From Nostoc paludosum FACHB-159 (GTDB lineage: Bacteria; Cyanobacteriota; Cyanobacteriia; Cyanobacteriales; Nostocaceae): a DNA stretch of 64,000 nucleotides. The stretch spans positions 119,730-183,729 of the forward strand of contig NZ_JACJTU010000014.1 in the NCBI RefSeq assembly GCF_014698835.1. Direction: 5' to 3'. This document shows, piece by piece, positions 17,979 through 27,642 of this stretch (position 1 is the first letter of the stretch; every line of letters begins with the position of its first letter). The position numbers and the translations under genes are program-made. The notes under the pieces were generated by a model. It ran no database searches. It saw nothing but the letters and a program-made list of their open reading frames with translations, and was not told the origin of the DNA.

Positions 17979-18860
17979 TTATGCATTGGATTTAGTATTA
18001 AAACTAATATCTTTAATCAACTTAGCAAAACGAGGCATGTCAACCATAAATGAGAAAAGAGCAGATAAGGAGTTACGCTTTTTCAGTCCCCAAGGTGTTA
18101 GCTTCCAGGTTGCAACAAATCCATTAGGCATATGCACATCTCCTGCTAATTTAGCATTCTGTTTAGCTTCGTCACCCTTGACATACGCTACACCCCGACC
18201 ACCTGGTAAGTGAGTATAGTTATGATTCTGATGTATGGCTGTAACTACATCTGTGGCATCAACAATCGGCATTCCTAATTGACGGGCATGATAAACCATC
18301 CAATGATCCCAATGACCTCTTCCAACAGCAAAAGATGGAATTTCAGCATAGAGCGGTTTAGGAAATACAAAATAATCCATACATACAATTGACGCTAATG
18401 CTCCGTGTTTTAAAATAAAGTGACGAAGCTTGCTGTCCCAACCAGGTATGTCAAAGTTCAGCGGTTCTGTAATGTTCACATCAGTACGCTGTCCAGTCAT
18501 GACAAAATGATCGAAAGATACGGTTTGTAATTGCTTGACAGCTAATAAAAAATCATTTAAAAGAATAATATCAGTATTTACATAGCTCAAAATAGAACCT
18601 TTAGCAAGTTCATGGGCCTGTCGAAATATACCATCTAACAAGGGAGTACCATATTCATTTAATTGAATATTTGGTATGTGAATTACATCTAAATTTTTAG
18701 AAATTTCATCGATGCCTTCCTCGTTACCAAACAAGAGTATTTGAGGTTGGGGAGAAAGTAATTTCCAACTCTTGATTGCGTTTTTTTGAATAATACCAAT
18801 ATGTCCTTTAAAGGCTTTAGGTACAGTAAAAATTGTAATTGGTTCTTCAGTAAAATACAT
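17979..18860 (-). CDS. GT-A-like glycosyltransferase family protein
   Basis: 293 residues, soluble. The layout fits a GT-A nucleotide-sugar transferase: an N-terminal Rossmann-like part (ITIFTVPKAFKGHIGIIQ), a DxD-like motif in ILSYVNTDIILLND near residue 115, and a conserved-looking GRGHWDHWMVYHARQ block near residue 200 that could hold the catalytic acidic residue. Similar proteins of cyanobacteria are annotated only as hypothetical. It sits between the HetN-like SDR and the methyltransferase. I infer a sugar transferase for the locus product or a neighbouring glycan; neither donor nor acceptor is known. Confidence 0.6.
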   Translation of the reverse strand: MYFTEEPITIFTVPKAFKGHIGIIQKNAIKSWKLLSPQPQILLFGNEEGIDEISKNLDVIHIPNIQLNEYGTPLLDGIFRQAHELAKGSILSYVNTDIILLNDFLLAVKQLQTVSFDHFVMTGQRTDVNITEPLNFDIPGWDSKLRHFILKHGALASIVCMDYFVFPKPLYAEIPSFAVGRGHWDHWMVYHARQLGMPIVDATDVVTAIHQNHNYTHLPGGRGVAYVKGDEAKQNAKLAGDVHMPNGFVATWKLTPWGLKKRNSLSALFSFMVDMPRFAKLIKDISFNTKSNA

Positions 18861-19118
18861 TAGCTAATATCCTCTGTTAGTGGGAGTACAAAAAGTTATA
18901 TGTTTCCTATTGAAATTACAATTGAGCATCTAATTAGATTTTTGATACTTGATCGATAGTGAATAGCGATCGCTTTTCTAATACAAGGTATCCGATCTGC
19001 ATTTATCTATTAACAGAGCGAATCGCTATTACAGATTAAGATAGCCAGAAATATGCAAGCGAATTGAAATGTTAGTGTAAACTTCTTCATCTAACTTGAA
19101 ATCAATTATTCAAATGAC

Positions 19119-20006
19119 TTAACTTCTTTTCTGATATATTCCATAATGATGAACTGATGCAGCACTACGATCTGTGGCAAAAATGTTGGCATTTGCACGC
19201 TTGCGGTTCAGTTTAACTATGTCTAAGCAATGGTAAACTTTATCTACAAGCTCTGGACAAAATTGCCCAATAGCAAACATTAGTTTAGTCATATTTGCTG
19301 TTAGCAGATTTTGATTAACAATTATCTCCGCTTTGTTTTGTTTGATAGCTTGAATCACTGCATTTGCTACATCTATTGGTGTAGATGTGCCTGCTAGCCA
19401 AGGTGCAGGTATCCGGCTATTAACAGTCATACCAGCTTCGGAGATATATCCCGGACAGATTACCGAGATATTAGTATTAGTAGCAGCTAATTCTTGCCGC
19501 ATAGCATCAGTCCACATAATCAAACCAGCTTTACTTGCAGAATAAATGCTGTTATATGGGACTCCCTTTTTACCAGCCAGAGAAGCAATATTAACAATGT
19601 GACCAGTACGCCGCTCCAACATACTTGGTAGAAACAAACGGGTTAATTCCGCAGCAGCAAGTAGATTAATTGTCAATATTGACTGGAGATCTTCTAGAGA
19701 ATAATCAACAAAATCTCGGTAAATTTCTATGGCAGCATTATTAATTATAATGTCTACTGGGCCAACAGCTTTATTAATTTGCTGTTTAAGAGTTGATAAT
19801 TCTGCCACATTTTTAATATCAAAGGGAATACTTATCCCTTTGCCACCCAAAGCTTTTATTTGAGCGCATGTTATGTCTAGTCCTGACTTAAAACGAGAAA
19901 CGCAAACTACAGTTGCTTGTTCCCTGGCTAAAGCACGAGCAATGTATACTCCTAAACCGCGTGATGCACCTGTCAAAAGTATTGTTTTAGCAGCTAAATT
20001 CGTCAT
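19119..20006 (-). CDS. HetN-like short-chain dehydrogenase/reductase (ketoacyl-reductase type)
   Basis: 295 residues from the Met at 20006 (MTNLAAKTILLTGASRGLG); an earlier Met at 20060 adds 18 unlikely residues. SDR motifs: TGASRGLG, NNAAIE, the Ser in NIASLAGKKG and YSASK. The overall sequence closely recalls HetN/HglA-type reductases of heterocystous cyanobacteria. HetN carries the PatS-like RGSGR peptide; here the same position, after LPSML, reads ERRTGH, so the inhibitory signal is absent. This argues for a lipid-reductase role without pattern control. It lies between the glycosyltransferase-like genes, in the same direction as the exporter. Confidence 0.8.
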   Translation of the reverse strand: MTNLAAKTILLTGASRGLGVYIARALAREQATVVCVSRFKSGLDITCAQIKALGGKGISIPFDIKNVAELSTLKQQINKAVGPVDIIINNAAIEIYRDFVDYSLEDLQSILTINLLAAAELTRLFLPSMLERRTGHIVNIASLAGKKGVPYNSIYSASKAGLIMWTDAMRQELAATNTNISVICPGYISEAGMTVNSRIPAPWLAGTSTPIDVANAVIQAIKQNKAEIIVNQNLLTANMTKLMFAIGQFCPELVDKVYHCLDIVKLNRKRANANIFATDRSAASVHHYGIYQKRS

Positions 20007-20210
20007 GGTAAACACCTTAAGTTTGAATCTATTACTGTCACAGCATTTAAAACTAAACAAAAATTTCAGCTTTAGATAAGAGCTTTTTTTTAGAAAGCTT
20101 CACTATTGATTTTTATTAATTTTTTCGCAGCCTTTTTAGTATAATGGCTGAATAAGTTAAATTAAATGAGCTACAAATACACAGCATATTTTTTACTAAA
20201 TAGAATACTT

Positions 20211-21575
20211 TTACCAAAAAGCTTTTGCTCGATCGCCTTGTAAAATATCAGGATTTTTAGTACTATAGCTTTGGATCTTATAATAGTAAAAAAAACTAAG
20301 TAATAATAATTTACTTTGATTAAAAATAGTATATAAATTAATACTTTTGTTTGCCATTACTAGCTTCAAAAATGTAATTGGGTGAGTCAATGTAAACCAA
20401 GGAAAACCAATATTTACCAACATGCTAATATTATGCTTTCCATAAAGTAATTTTAATGACTCAACAGAAGTTAACCATCTATAAATTTGTTCTATCCAAG
20501 CTTTTCTTTGCGGGTGTTCCGTCGTCATATCTGCGATCCTGGGAGTTCTGTTTGTAGAAATCACATCTAAAAATATGTCACCTATAAAGCCTGCATACTT
20601 GCTTAAGATTGTGAGTTGAGTATCTTCAGTTCTAATGCCTGGATAATTTATAGAAATTACTACTAACAAACTAACGATCACATCAGTTTTGCCAAATGTG
20701 CCTCCTCCCCATTTACACTGAAAGCTACTGAATCTACCATGAGCAATATCTATAAACCATTGGATAGGAGGCAGTTCTTCACTAAAATCAGGTAGCAAAA
20801 CTTCAATTCCATCTACTATTGCTTTTTGGTAAACTGCGAACTTATTTCTTGTACCTAAAATATCGATTTCTGGGGAATTTAGGAGTTGATTTATTATTAA
20901 TTTTAAGCCATTAGATTCTAAATCTATAACTGAATAATTGCGTGCTATTAAAAACTGAGATTCAGCATCAAAAGTCATTAAAAGGGCAGGCGGTATCCAT
21001 CCATGTTCAATACTCTTGAGTAGTAATGAACCATAAATATCTCCCAAAACTCTAATTTTTCCTGCTGAGTATTGCCCCTGTTTTTGATGGATAACAAATA
21101 TTCTATGTCTGTATTGGTAAGGGTCAATGTTAGTTAAACAATATGGTTTACCTTGGCACATTATATTGTCAAATATTGGTGCTGGAATATTGTTTGCTAA
21201 CTTTTCCTCAGTATATAGATGAATGATTTGGGTATTTTGCAGCAAAGTAAAACGGTCGATAATACCGGGACATTCAAAGCCATGATTTAAACCAATGACT
21301 ATATCAGTCGTCATTCCTATTTCCGAAATTTGTTGAATAATTTTAGGGATAGTATAAGGTAAATAATTTTCGGCTCCTTTAGTGGCTGCAACTATTCCTA
21401 ATATTCGGGTCTTGTCGAAAGTATGGTTAGTTTGAGCCTGAATCCAATCTCTATAATACAGAACAGATTTTACATCTGCACTTAAAGTTCTGTTTTGTTT
21501 TTCCCGTAATGTAATTTTTTCTGGGGAAAAGTTTCTCGATTCATTAGATAGTTTGAGTAAATTATTCAAAAACAT
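20211..21575 (-). CDS. Probable GT-A-type glycosyltransferase, unassigned family
   Basis: 454 residues. After a 60-residue N-terminal tail comes a Rossmann-like strand ILGIVAATKGAENYLPYTI with IVIGLNHGF, as in GT2 enzymes. A DxE-like acidic motif follows in LLMTFDAESQFL, and a late acidic pair in YPGIRTEDTQLTIL sits where GT2 enzymes keep the catalytic ED. The C-terminal 80 residues are hydrophobic and may lie on the membrane. Its start overlaps the stop of the ABC exporter gene by 14 bases, so the two are tightly coupled. I infer sugar transfer to the exported product, but do not recognise the family with certainty. Confidence 0.55.
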   Translation of the reverse strand: MFLNNLLKLSNESRNFSPEKITLREKQNRTLSADVKSVLYYRDWIQAQTNHTFDKTRILGIVAATKGAENYLPYTIPKIIQQISEIGMTTDIVIGLNHGFECPGIIDRFTLLQNTQIIHLYTEEKLANNIPAPIFDNIMCQGKPYCLTNIDPYQYRHRIFVIHQKQGQYSAGKIRVLGDIYGSLLLKSIEHGWIPPALLMTFDAESQFLIARNYSVIDLESNGLKLIINQLLNSPEIDILGTRNKFAVYQKAIVDGIEVLLPDFSEELPPIQWFIDIAHGRFSSFQCKWGGGTFGKTDVIVSLLVVISINYPGIRTEDTQLTILSKYAGFIGDIFLDVISTNRTPRIADMTTEHPQRKAWIEQIYRWLTSVESLKLLYGKHNISMLVNIGFPWFTLTHPITFLKLVMANKSINLYTIFNQSKLLLLSFFYYYKIQSYSTKNPDILQGDRAKAFW

Positions 21576-23214
21576 TAATTCGCTCCTTTCTATTATTTAA
21601 ATGTTCAGTTTTTACTTGACCGTATTCCAGCTTGACGATTCTATCTGCTAAATAAAAATATTGGTCATCGTGGCTAATAACCAGTACAGTTTTTCCTCTA
21701 TTCTTTAGCTCTAAAAGAAGTTGAGTATAAAAAATTTCCTTGAACACAGGATCTTGATCTGATGCCCACTCATCAAACATATAGATGGGACGATCTTCAA
21801 GGTAAGCAGTCAGCAGAGCAAGGCGTTTGCGTTGTCCTTGAGAAAGGTCTGTCGTAGAAAGTACGCCATTCTTGACCTTAACTTTATGGTCAAGTTGCAA
21901 TTTGACAAGGTATTTTTGAGTTTCAGCATCGAGATTATTATTATCAAAACCCAGAAAGCGATCGAAAAGATAAAAATCAGAAAATACTACGGAGAACTGC
22001 TGACGATACCATTCTAAATTTTGATTATTAATAAGATTACCATCTAGATAAATATTTCCTGTTTCAGGCATGTAAAGGCCAGTAATTAATTTAGCAAGAG
22101 TAGATTTACCACTACCATTACCTCCTAGAATAAAAACAATTTCTCCTTGATGAAATTTCAAGTTAATCGGCCCAAGTACGAAACTGCTTTCTGCTTGTTC
22201 ATGATAGTAGCTATGAGTAAGATTTACAATTTCTAAACATTTATATTTATGGGATAGTAATAAGGTATTATCAACAATTTCATTTGAATATGTTGCCAAT
22301 GAAAGACCTAAAGATTCTACTTTTTTTAAGGCAACTAACGCTCTAGTTATATTAGGCATTGTACTCATAATATACTCTAGAGGTGATATTAAATAAATAA
22401 TCGTTAGAGCGTAGGCAGATAAAATTGTAGGATGAATTTTATTAATAGTAGGTAAAGTAAATAAAAGCAAACCAATGGCAACAAAAAATAAAATTTGCCC
22501 CCAACTAGCAGCAGCAGCAAATATGCTCATACCGACAACATTATGATGACGAGATGATAGAGCAGTCTTATGCAGATCTTCTGAAATAAATGCTTGCCGT
22601 CTTCTGCGGTGTAGTTTGAGTTCCTTTATGCCTTGAGTTATGGTGCGGAAATGTTTAAACAATTTATCTTCTTGTTCGCGAGCCAACTTCAAAAAAGACA
22701 TGGCTTTCATTGTTGGTAGTGAATAGCTGAATATTCCCAAAAACATAAAGCCAATACCTATAAGGAAAATCAGTTTAGATAACCAACTCAAATAAATTAG
22801 GCAGGCAACTACAATAGCAATATTAATGGATAAAAAAGGAATAATAATAATTGTGTTAGAGATTGTTTGGATATCTTCCACGAGAACAGCTAAAAGAGCA
22901 TGAGAACCAATTTTTTCTAAATGTCGTAAAGGGGAGTCTAAAATACGACGACTTAAAAATATTCGCAAGCTGAGAATTGCTTTTTGTGAAACTTGGATTA
23001 ACAAAATTTGAGAAAGAAAATTAGCAATTAGCCGTAGTAAACAGAGACCAACAAAACTCCAAAACAGTATAGTTTTCGATGGCTGGTTTTGATTCAATGT
23101 CGTATTAATTAGAGCAATTAAACCCGCAGCAGTACTACCGCTTAAAATACCAGCTAGCATTGCCAGACTGAGGTGAAGAGAAGAAGTACGTAATAGTAGG
23201 CGAATTAGATTCAT
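21562..23214 (-). CDS. Cyclic-peptide-type ABC exporter (PvdE/SyrD-like), fused TMD-NBD
   Basis: 550 residues. The N-terminal six-helix membrane domain (about 1-300) matches the cyclic peptide/siderophore exporter family, including the IKELKLHRRRRQAF cytoplasmic linker. The C-terminal ATPase has Walker A LGGNGSGKST, signature LSQGQRKRL, Walker B IYMFDEWASDQDP with the catalytic Glu, and a switch His in VISHDD. It works as a homodimer in the plasma membrane. It starts a transcription unit separate from the synthase genes (a terminator lies upstream at 23586-23618) and overlaps the next gene by 14 bases. It probably exports the locus product or an intermediate. Confidence 0.85.
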   Translation of the reverse strand: MNLIRLLLRTSSLHLSLAMLAGILSGSTAAGLIALINTTLNQNQPSKTILFWSFVGLCLLRLIANFLSQILLIQVSQKAILSLRIFLSRRILDSPLRHLEKIGSHALLAVLVEDIQTISNTIIIIPFLSINIAIVVACLIYLSWLSKLIFLIGIGFMFLGIFSYSLPTMKAMSFLKLAREQEDKLFKHFRTITQGIKELKLHRRRRQAFISEDLHKTALSSRHHNVVGMSIFAAAASWGQILFFVAIGLLLFTLPTINKIHPTILSAYALTIIYLISPLEYIMSTMPNITRALVALKKVESLGLSLATYSNEIVDNTLLLSHKYKCLEIVNLTHSYYHEQAESSFVLGPINLKFHQGEIVFILGGNGSGKSTLAKLITGLYMPETGNIYLDGNLINNQNLEWYRQQFSVVFSDFYLFDRFLGFDNNNLDAETQKYLVKLQLDHKVKVKNGVLSTTDLSQGQRKRLALLTAYLEDRPIYMFDEWASDQDPVFKEIFYTQLLLELKNRGKTVLVISHDDQYFYLADRIVKLEYGQVKTEHLNNRKERINVFE

Positions 23215-23749
23215 AATAGTGATTAATTAACAACGCATAGTCTTTGACTTGACCCATGTTGTTTATTCATGGTTAAATACTCGTTATTTATGCTTAATAT
23301 TGAAAATCTTTAAATCAAGTGCGGTAACTCAAGAAATTGTTACTATAAGCAATAAAAATTCATGTTTTAATGAATCCAAAACTAGCTATAAGTTGCAGAA
23401 TAGAGGTTTTCTAAAGCTAGTGTATGCTAACAATCATATTATTGCTGTCAACGCAATGTTTAAATCGCTTAATTAACCCATCAAGTTCTGATGTATAAGC
23501 ATACTATCCCAGTGAGATACTCAATCGCAACTCATATGCAACTCATCATATACAGTTATTCTCACTTGAGATAAATGTGTAAATAAAAACCCCGGCTTAT
23601 TTGATAAGTCGGGGTTTTGTAGCTTTGAATTATCACAACTCATATAGAATTACTATAGTAAGTTGAGTTAAACGAAACCAAACCAAACAATAAGTATTTA
23701 ATAATAGGCTGAGGAAGTAACTTAGCCTACTTAGCTTTTTTTATACATT
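23215..23749. other. Gap between the two halves of the lipid/polyketide locus
   Basis: 535 bases. It holds the terminator of the synthase operon (23586-23618) and, nearer 23215, the promoter region of the exporter unit. A 75-codon frame on the plus strand has no family resemblance and I do not call it. Confidence 0.55.
23586..23618 (-). terminator. Terminator of the synthase operon
   Basis: Arms AAAACCCCGGCTTA (23586-23599) and TAAGTCGGGGTTTT (23605-23618) pair with one G-T or mismatch; the minus strand continues with TTTTATTT. It lies 132 bases after the stop of the docking-domain protein gene and separates it from the ABC exporter. Confidence 0.75.
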
Positions 23750-25627
23750 TTACATTCTGCATTCTTCTATCTTAGGTTTTAGAGAAGCAAAATGTTTCCC
23801 ACCTAGTTCAATTTGTCCCTGTGTACAGCCATCTTTCAATCTTTGAACTAAATATTCCAAATCATGAGCTATAAAATTTGCGCCATGATCTGGTTCGATT
23901 AAACTAACTAAAGATATGTTGCTTAGTTGTTGATTAGCCAAGCTAGAAATACCCAAAAAATTGAAGACACCAGATTCATAAGTTCCACAAGGAACGGAAG
24001 GATTATCAACTCCAACGCAGTATTCATTTGATTTAAACCAATCAAATGCTGGATAGCCGTGGAAATGGACAATTGGCGCGCCATCTTTGATTAATTCTGG
24101 TGTATATAAAGCAGCAGAAAGACTGATAGCAAGCATGACATAGATATCATAAGAAGGTTTCATATCTGCTAACTCCGAACGAATCACTTTAGGTAATTGG
24201 AGATATAGCTTTTCTTTCAAACCAATTCTGATAACATCGTCAGCGATATTCAAGTCTGTTTTATTAGACCCTGAGCGAGAGCTTACAAGCCAAATATCGG
24301 GTATTTGCCTAAATACATACTCTTCTAATTTTTTGATTTTAGCATAACGTCTACCTTTGTCATTTTGACGAATTTCATTAGTACTAAATCCTGAAACAGG
24401 TAATAGATTTTCCCACTCATTTTTTGTAATTTCTATTTCTCCAAAATATTGTGGTGGTTCAGCGTAAGCAACAAAACCATAAGAAACACCTGTTCTACCA
24501 TTTATAATGATGCTAACAATATCTCTATGGGATTTTCTTTTAATAACTTCATCCAGCTTAAAACCAGGAGGAAATAAACCTGTTGATGCCAACTCTTGAC
24601 CTAATCTTACTAGTTGTGCAGCATAAATAGATTCTTGAGGATTATACTGCTCTACTTCAAATCGACTTAATAAGAGTGGAGCAATTGGTACAAAAACTTT
24701 AGGGATTAGTGATTTTAAAACAAAATTTCCAATCTCATTTCTTGTAAAAATGGAATCTGAAAGATTCATGTTTAATATGGAAATTTTATCAGATGATACA
24801 CCAATAACAATTTCTGAAAATGTTCTAATTAAAGTGTTTAATCCAATGTTAATTTTTTGTTTATAAGGAATGAGAGGATTAATGAAATCATGGTCAATTT
24901 TAGTAATTACAATTACTTGCGTTTTACTGGGATTATCAACATATTTAGCTGCATAATCTTCAGCCCAACTGCTCAATCTCGCTATTTTAATTACAGGAAT
25001 TTGCCGATTGTTTAAGATTAATGTAGAATAAATTTGATAGATAGTTTCTGCAACAACAATACCCAATCTTCTGATAAAAGAAGGAGGAATTTCTACATCA
25101 ATAATTGCATTGACTTCTGATTTAATTCCCTTAAATTTAAAATTCTTCTTTTTGTTAATTATCGGGAGTAGAAGGTCATAGTTCAATTCTGCGATCGCTT
25201 CTTCCCAAGGTAAAATTTTGACACCGTAATATTTTAGTTTATCTTGTAATTCTTGGCGAAATTTCAAAATTTCTTGGTTACTGTAACTCTTAGATAAAGG
25301 TTTAAATGTAACTATTAGCTTTTGAGCCATAATTTTGGGATCGATAATTGGTGGCTTATATTCCACTGATGATTGCTGAGCGAATCCGCCAATTAAACGG
25401 CCGATAGTTTGAAGATTCAATCCTTGAGGTAAAGGCGCAGACTCTAAATCTATAGCTACATCCATTTCGTGCAAAAATGCGACAATTTCTGCTTTATAAG
25501 CAACTATTTTTTCTTGAATGTCTGGTGTGATTACTCCTTTTGGGGAGCGAATCTTTAATTTATCGTTATCAATCCACAAATTAACACCGAGTTGCGTAAG
25601 GTTTTCTACAAGTTCTGATACGTTCAT
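23750..25627 (-). CDS. Unrecognised protein with N-terminal TubC-type docking domain
   Basis: 625 residues. Residues 1-52 form a TubC_N docking domain: the pattern ELVENLTQLGVNLWI, then KLKIRSPKGVITPD and KIVAYKAEIVAFL. In NRPS/PKS systems this domain joins one megasynthase subunit to another. The remaining 570 residues match no family I know. They are soluble and mixed alpha/beta, with possible functional blocks near residue 545 (APIVHFHGYPAFDWF), a Cys pair (EYCVGVDNPSVPCGTYESG) and EPDHGANFIAHDLE near 585. It is the last gene of the synthase operon, before a terminator. A tailoring or release enzyme recruited to the assembly line is the natural inference; no reaction is proposed. Confidence 0.7.
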   Translation of the reverse strand: MNVSELVENLTQLGVNLWIDNDKLKIRSPKGVITPDIQEKIVAYKAEIVAFLHEMDVAIDLESAPLPQGLNLQTIGRLIGGFAQQSSVEYKPPIIDPKIMAQKLIVTFKPLSKSYSNQEILKFRQELQDKLKYYGVKILPWEEAIAELNYDLLLPIINKKKNFKFKGIKSEVNAIIDVEIPPSFIRRLGIVVAETIYQIYSTLILNNRQIPVIKIARLSSWAEDYAAKYVDNPSKTQVIVITKIDHDFINPLIPYKQKINIGLNTLIRTFSEIVIGVSSDKISILNMNLSDSIFTRNEIGNFVLKSLIPKVFVPIAPLLLSRFEVEQYNPQESIYAAQLVRLGQELASTGLFPPGFKLDEVIKRKSHRDIVSIIINGRTGVSYGFVAYAEPPQYFGEIEITKNEWENLLPVSGFSTNEIRQNDKGRRYAKIKKLEEYVFRQIPDIWLVSSRSGSNKTDLNIADDVIRIGLKEKLYLQLPKVIRSELADMKPSYDIYVMLAISLSAALYTPELIKDGAPIVHFHGYPAFDWFKSNEYCVGVDNPSVPCGTYESGVFNFLGISSLANQQLSNISLVSLIEPDHGANFIAHDLEYLVQRLKDGCTQGQIELGGKHFASLKPKIEECRM

Positions 25628-25786
25628 AGTTTGATAATCTCCTAATTTTTTTTAAATATTGTTTTGCCAGTCTTTCAAGAAGAGTTGCGGGATTTAAAAA
25701 CAAATGTAGAATTTGTAATCGGTAGTTTTTTCATTGGTTATAAGTTCTCATTGCTTGCTACAGTGAACTTTTGCTATGCAATATTT

Positions 25787-27115
25787 TTAATTTTGAGAGA
25801 AATTATCGTTTAAATTGCAAATATCAAAAATATTAGACATGAGATTATCTACAAGATTCTCCATAGTCTTTTGACTAATTGAAGGTTGAGAGAATGCAAC
25901 ATTTAAAAACATTTTTTCTTGGAATGTGGAAACATGAATCGCAAAAACACCTGCAAAAAAACTATTAGAACTAATGAAACTGATTTCTTCGAGTTCAAAA
26001 TTACCGTAGTTTCTGGGAATATTAATTTTACCAACATTAGAAACAGACACTGTGGCGGCTATTTTTTTGGGACAAATGAAACAAAAATCTATAAGTCCTT
26101 TAGCAATTAAAACCATTCTAAAAAGATCGCCATGCTTTTTACTCGCTTCCAACTTATGTTTCACTTCCCTAGCTAATTCCCAAAAGGAACTGTTTGGTTT
26201 TATCAGATGAAATTGCATGATAGAAGAGGCCAATATAGCTAGATCTTTATCACTAATTGCAGGTTCTAAATGTCTTCTCAAATCGAGATAGGATAAGCAA
26301 TTTACTCGTATATCCTTTTTAAAACCTTTAGTTATTGTTTTAGCTACCGTCAACATCATTGCAGCACATAAAGCATTGTGTACCGTTGTATTTTCTTGTT
26401 TACAGCAATTTACAAACTTTTGGGTTAAATCTTGGTCAAGTTTTCTGTGGATAATATTGCAACTACGCTTTGGAATAGGTACATACTTTTCAAAACCTAA
26501 TGTTTTTGGTCGATTCAAGATTTCTTGTAACCCAAGCTGTAACAAAAAAATCGTGCTATTTATCCTACCTCTAAACCCCTTAGTCCATTGAGGCATTAGT
26601 TCTTCAATAGGTAGGAGTGGGGTTAAGCTAGTAACTGAATCAATTGGTTCGCCTGACACAATTTTTTGGCAAAAAGTTAAGATTTCTGAGTGAAGTCGGA
26701 TGCATGATAAACCATCTGCGATCGCATGGTGTACTGTTGTGATTAAATAGTTTATAGGTTCATCACCTAAAACATAGACAATAACCACTCTGAGCAGGCT
26801 TTTACTACTATCAATTACCTGGTTCATCTCTTGGCGAACAACTTCTTGCCATTGGTAGTTATCTAACGCTTTGACAAGGTGCAAAGGAATATTTACTGTT
26901 TCTTGAGTTTGAAAGCTGAGACTATTCCAAGAACGCACAATTCGGGAATTAAGACGAGGATGGCGGCACTGAATTATTTTCAAAGCCTGTGTCATAGTTT
27001 CTTCATCGATACAGCCATTGATACGGCTAATAGTTACGATATTCCAGGTTTTAGCACGGCTATTTAAAAGTTCCATAGCCTGTTCAAGGCGTCCCAGCTT
27101 TCTGTTGTAAATCAT
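25787..27115 (-). CDS. Condensation-domain-like acyltransferase (PapA/WES type)
   Basis: 442 residues, a stand-alone condensation-superfamily protein. The catalytic HHxxxDG motif is VHHAIADGLS near residue 130, and the N-terminus reads RKLGRLEQAMELLNSR, as in PapA5-like acyltransferases. The DFGWG motif of true NRPS condensation domains is not seen in the C-terminal part. Such enzymes move an acyl group from a carrier protein to an alcohol or amine. Its gene lies 37 bases after a free ACP gene, and the locus has no thioesterase, so ester-forming release of the chain is a reasonable inference. Confidence 0.8.
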   Translation of the reverse strand: MIYNRKLGRLEQAMELLNSRAKTWNIVTISRINGCIDEETMTQALKIIQCRHPRLNSRIVRSWNSLSFQTQETVNIPLHLVKALDNYQWQEVVRQEMNQVIDSSKSLLRVVIVYVLGDEPINYLITTVHHAIADGLSCIRLHSEILTFCQKIVSGEPIDSVTSLTPLLPIEELMPQWTKGFRGRINSTIFLLQLGLQEILNRPKTLGFEKYVPIPKRSCNIIHRKLDQDLTQKFVNCCKQENTTVHNALCAAMMLTVAKTITKGFKKDIRVNCLSYLDLRRHLEPAISDKDLAILASSIMQFHLIKPNSSFWELAREVKHKLEASKKHGDLFRMVLIAKGLIDFCFICPKKIAATVSVSNVGKINIPRNYGNFELEEISFISSNSFFAGVFAIHVSTFQEKMFLNVAFSQPSISQKTMENLVDNLMSNIFDICNLNDNFSQN

Positions 27116-27152
27116 TTGAATTTTGATAACTGTTCAAGAACAGTTTTGACGT

Positions 27153-27464
27153 TTAAATCTCAAAAATTTCTGACTGTGAAGCTTTACATTCTTCGGCTAA
27201 ACGCTCAGACAATGTTTCAATAGTGGGATAACGCCACAATAAAATTGGAGATAGTTCAAAACCAAATAACTTCTCGGCTTTGCTAACAAGAAGCATTGCT
27301 TGTGCTGACTCTAAACCGTAGCTATCTAAAGGCTGCCGCACATCTATATCTTTAGGTTCGACTGCCAACTGCTCTGCAATATGAGAAACTATCCAAGCTT
27401 GAATTTCTTCTGCGGTATAAGACTGCTTTTTAATTATTTCAGGAGTAGACTGGCTCATTTTCAC
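27153..27464 (-). CDS. Acyl carrier protein (stand-alone PCP/ACP)
   Basis: 103 residues. The phosphopantetheine Ser is residue 53 in [12 protein letters not shown]; the helix before it ([22 protein letters not shown]) and the [12 protein letters not shown] segment after it are typical of carrier domains of modular PKS/NRPS. It is not the fatty-acid AcpP, whose core is DSLDTVEL. Met1 or Met3 could start translation. Located between the ferredoxin and the acyltransferase genes, it probably carries an acyl or aminoacyl group to the latter. A phosphopantetheinyl transferase is not encoded in the window. Confidence 0.9.
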   Translation of the reverse strand: MKMSQSTPEIIKKQSYTAEEIQAWIVSHIAEQLAVEPKDIDVRQPLDSYGLESAQAMLLVSKAEKLFGFELSPILLWRYPTIETLSERLAEECKASQSEIFEI

Positions 27465-27642
27465 ACCTTTAATTTTATGAGAAAATAGATTTAGCGATCG
27501 CCACTATTTAGTCTGTTTATTGGGGAATTTTGGTCACTATCTACCGATGCCAAAAATCTCTATTGCCCTAGTTATAGCTGTACCAAAATTACATCTATTT
27601 CATGTTTGCCAAATATATATTTGGCTACGTGATAATTATTAA

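Noticed and set aside
23249..23476. 75-codon plus-strand frame in the exporter promoter region
   Set aside because: No family resemblance, no ribosome site, AT-rich composition.
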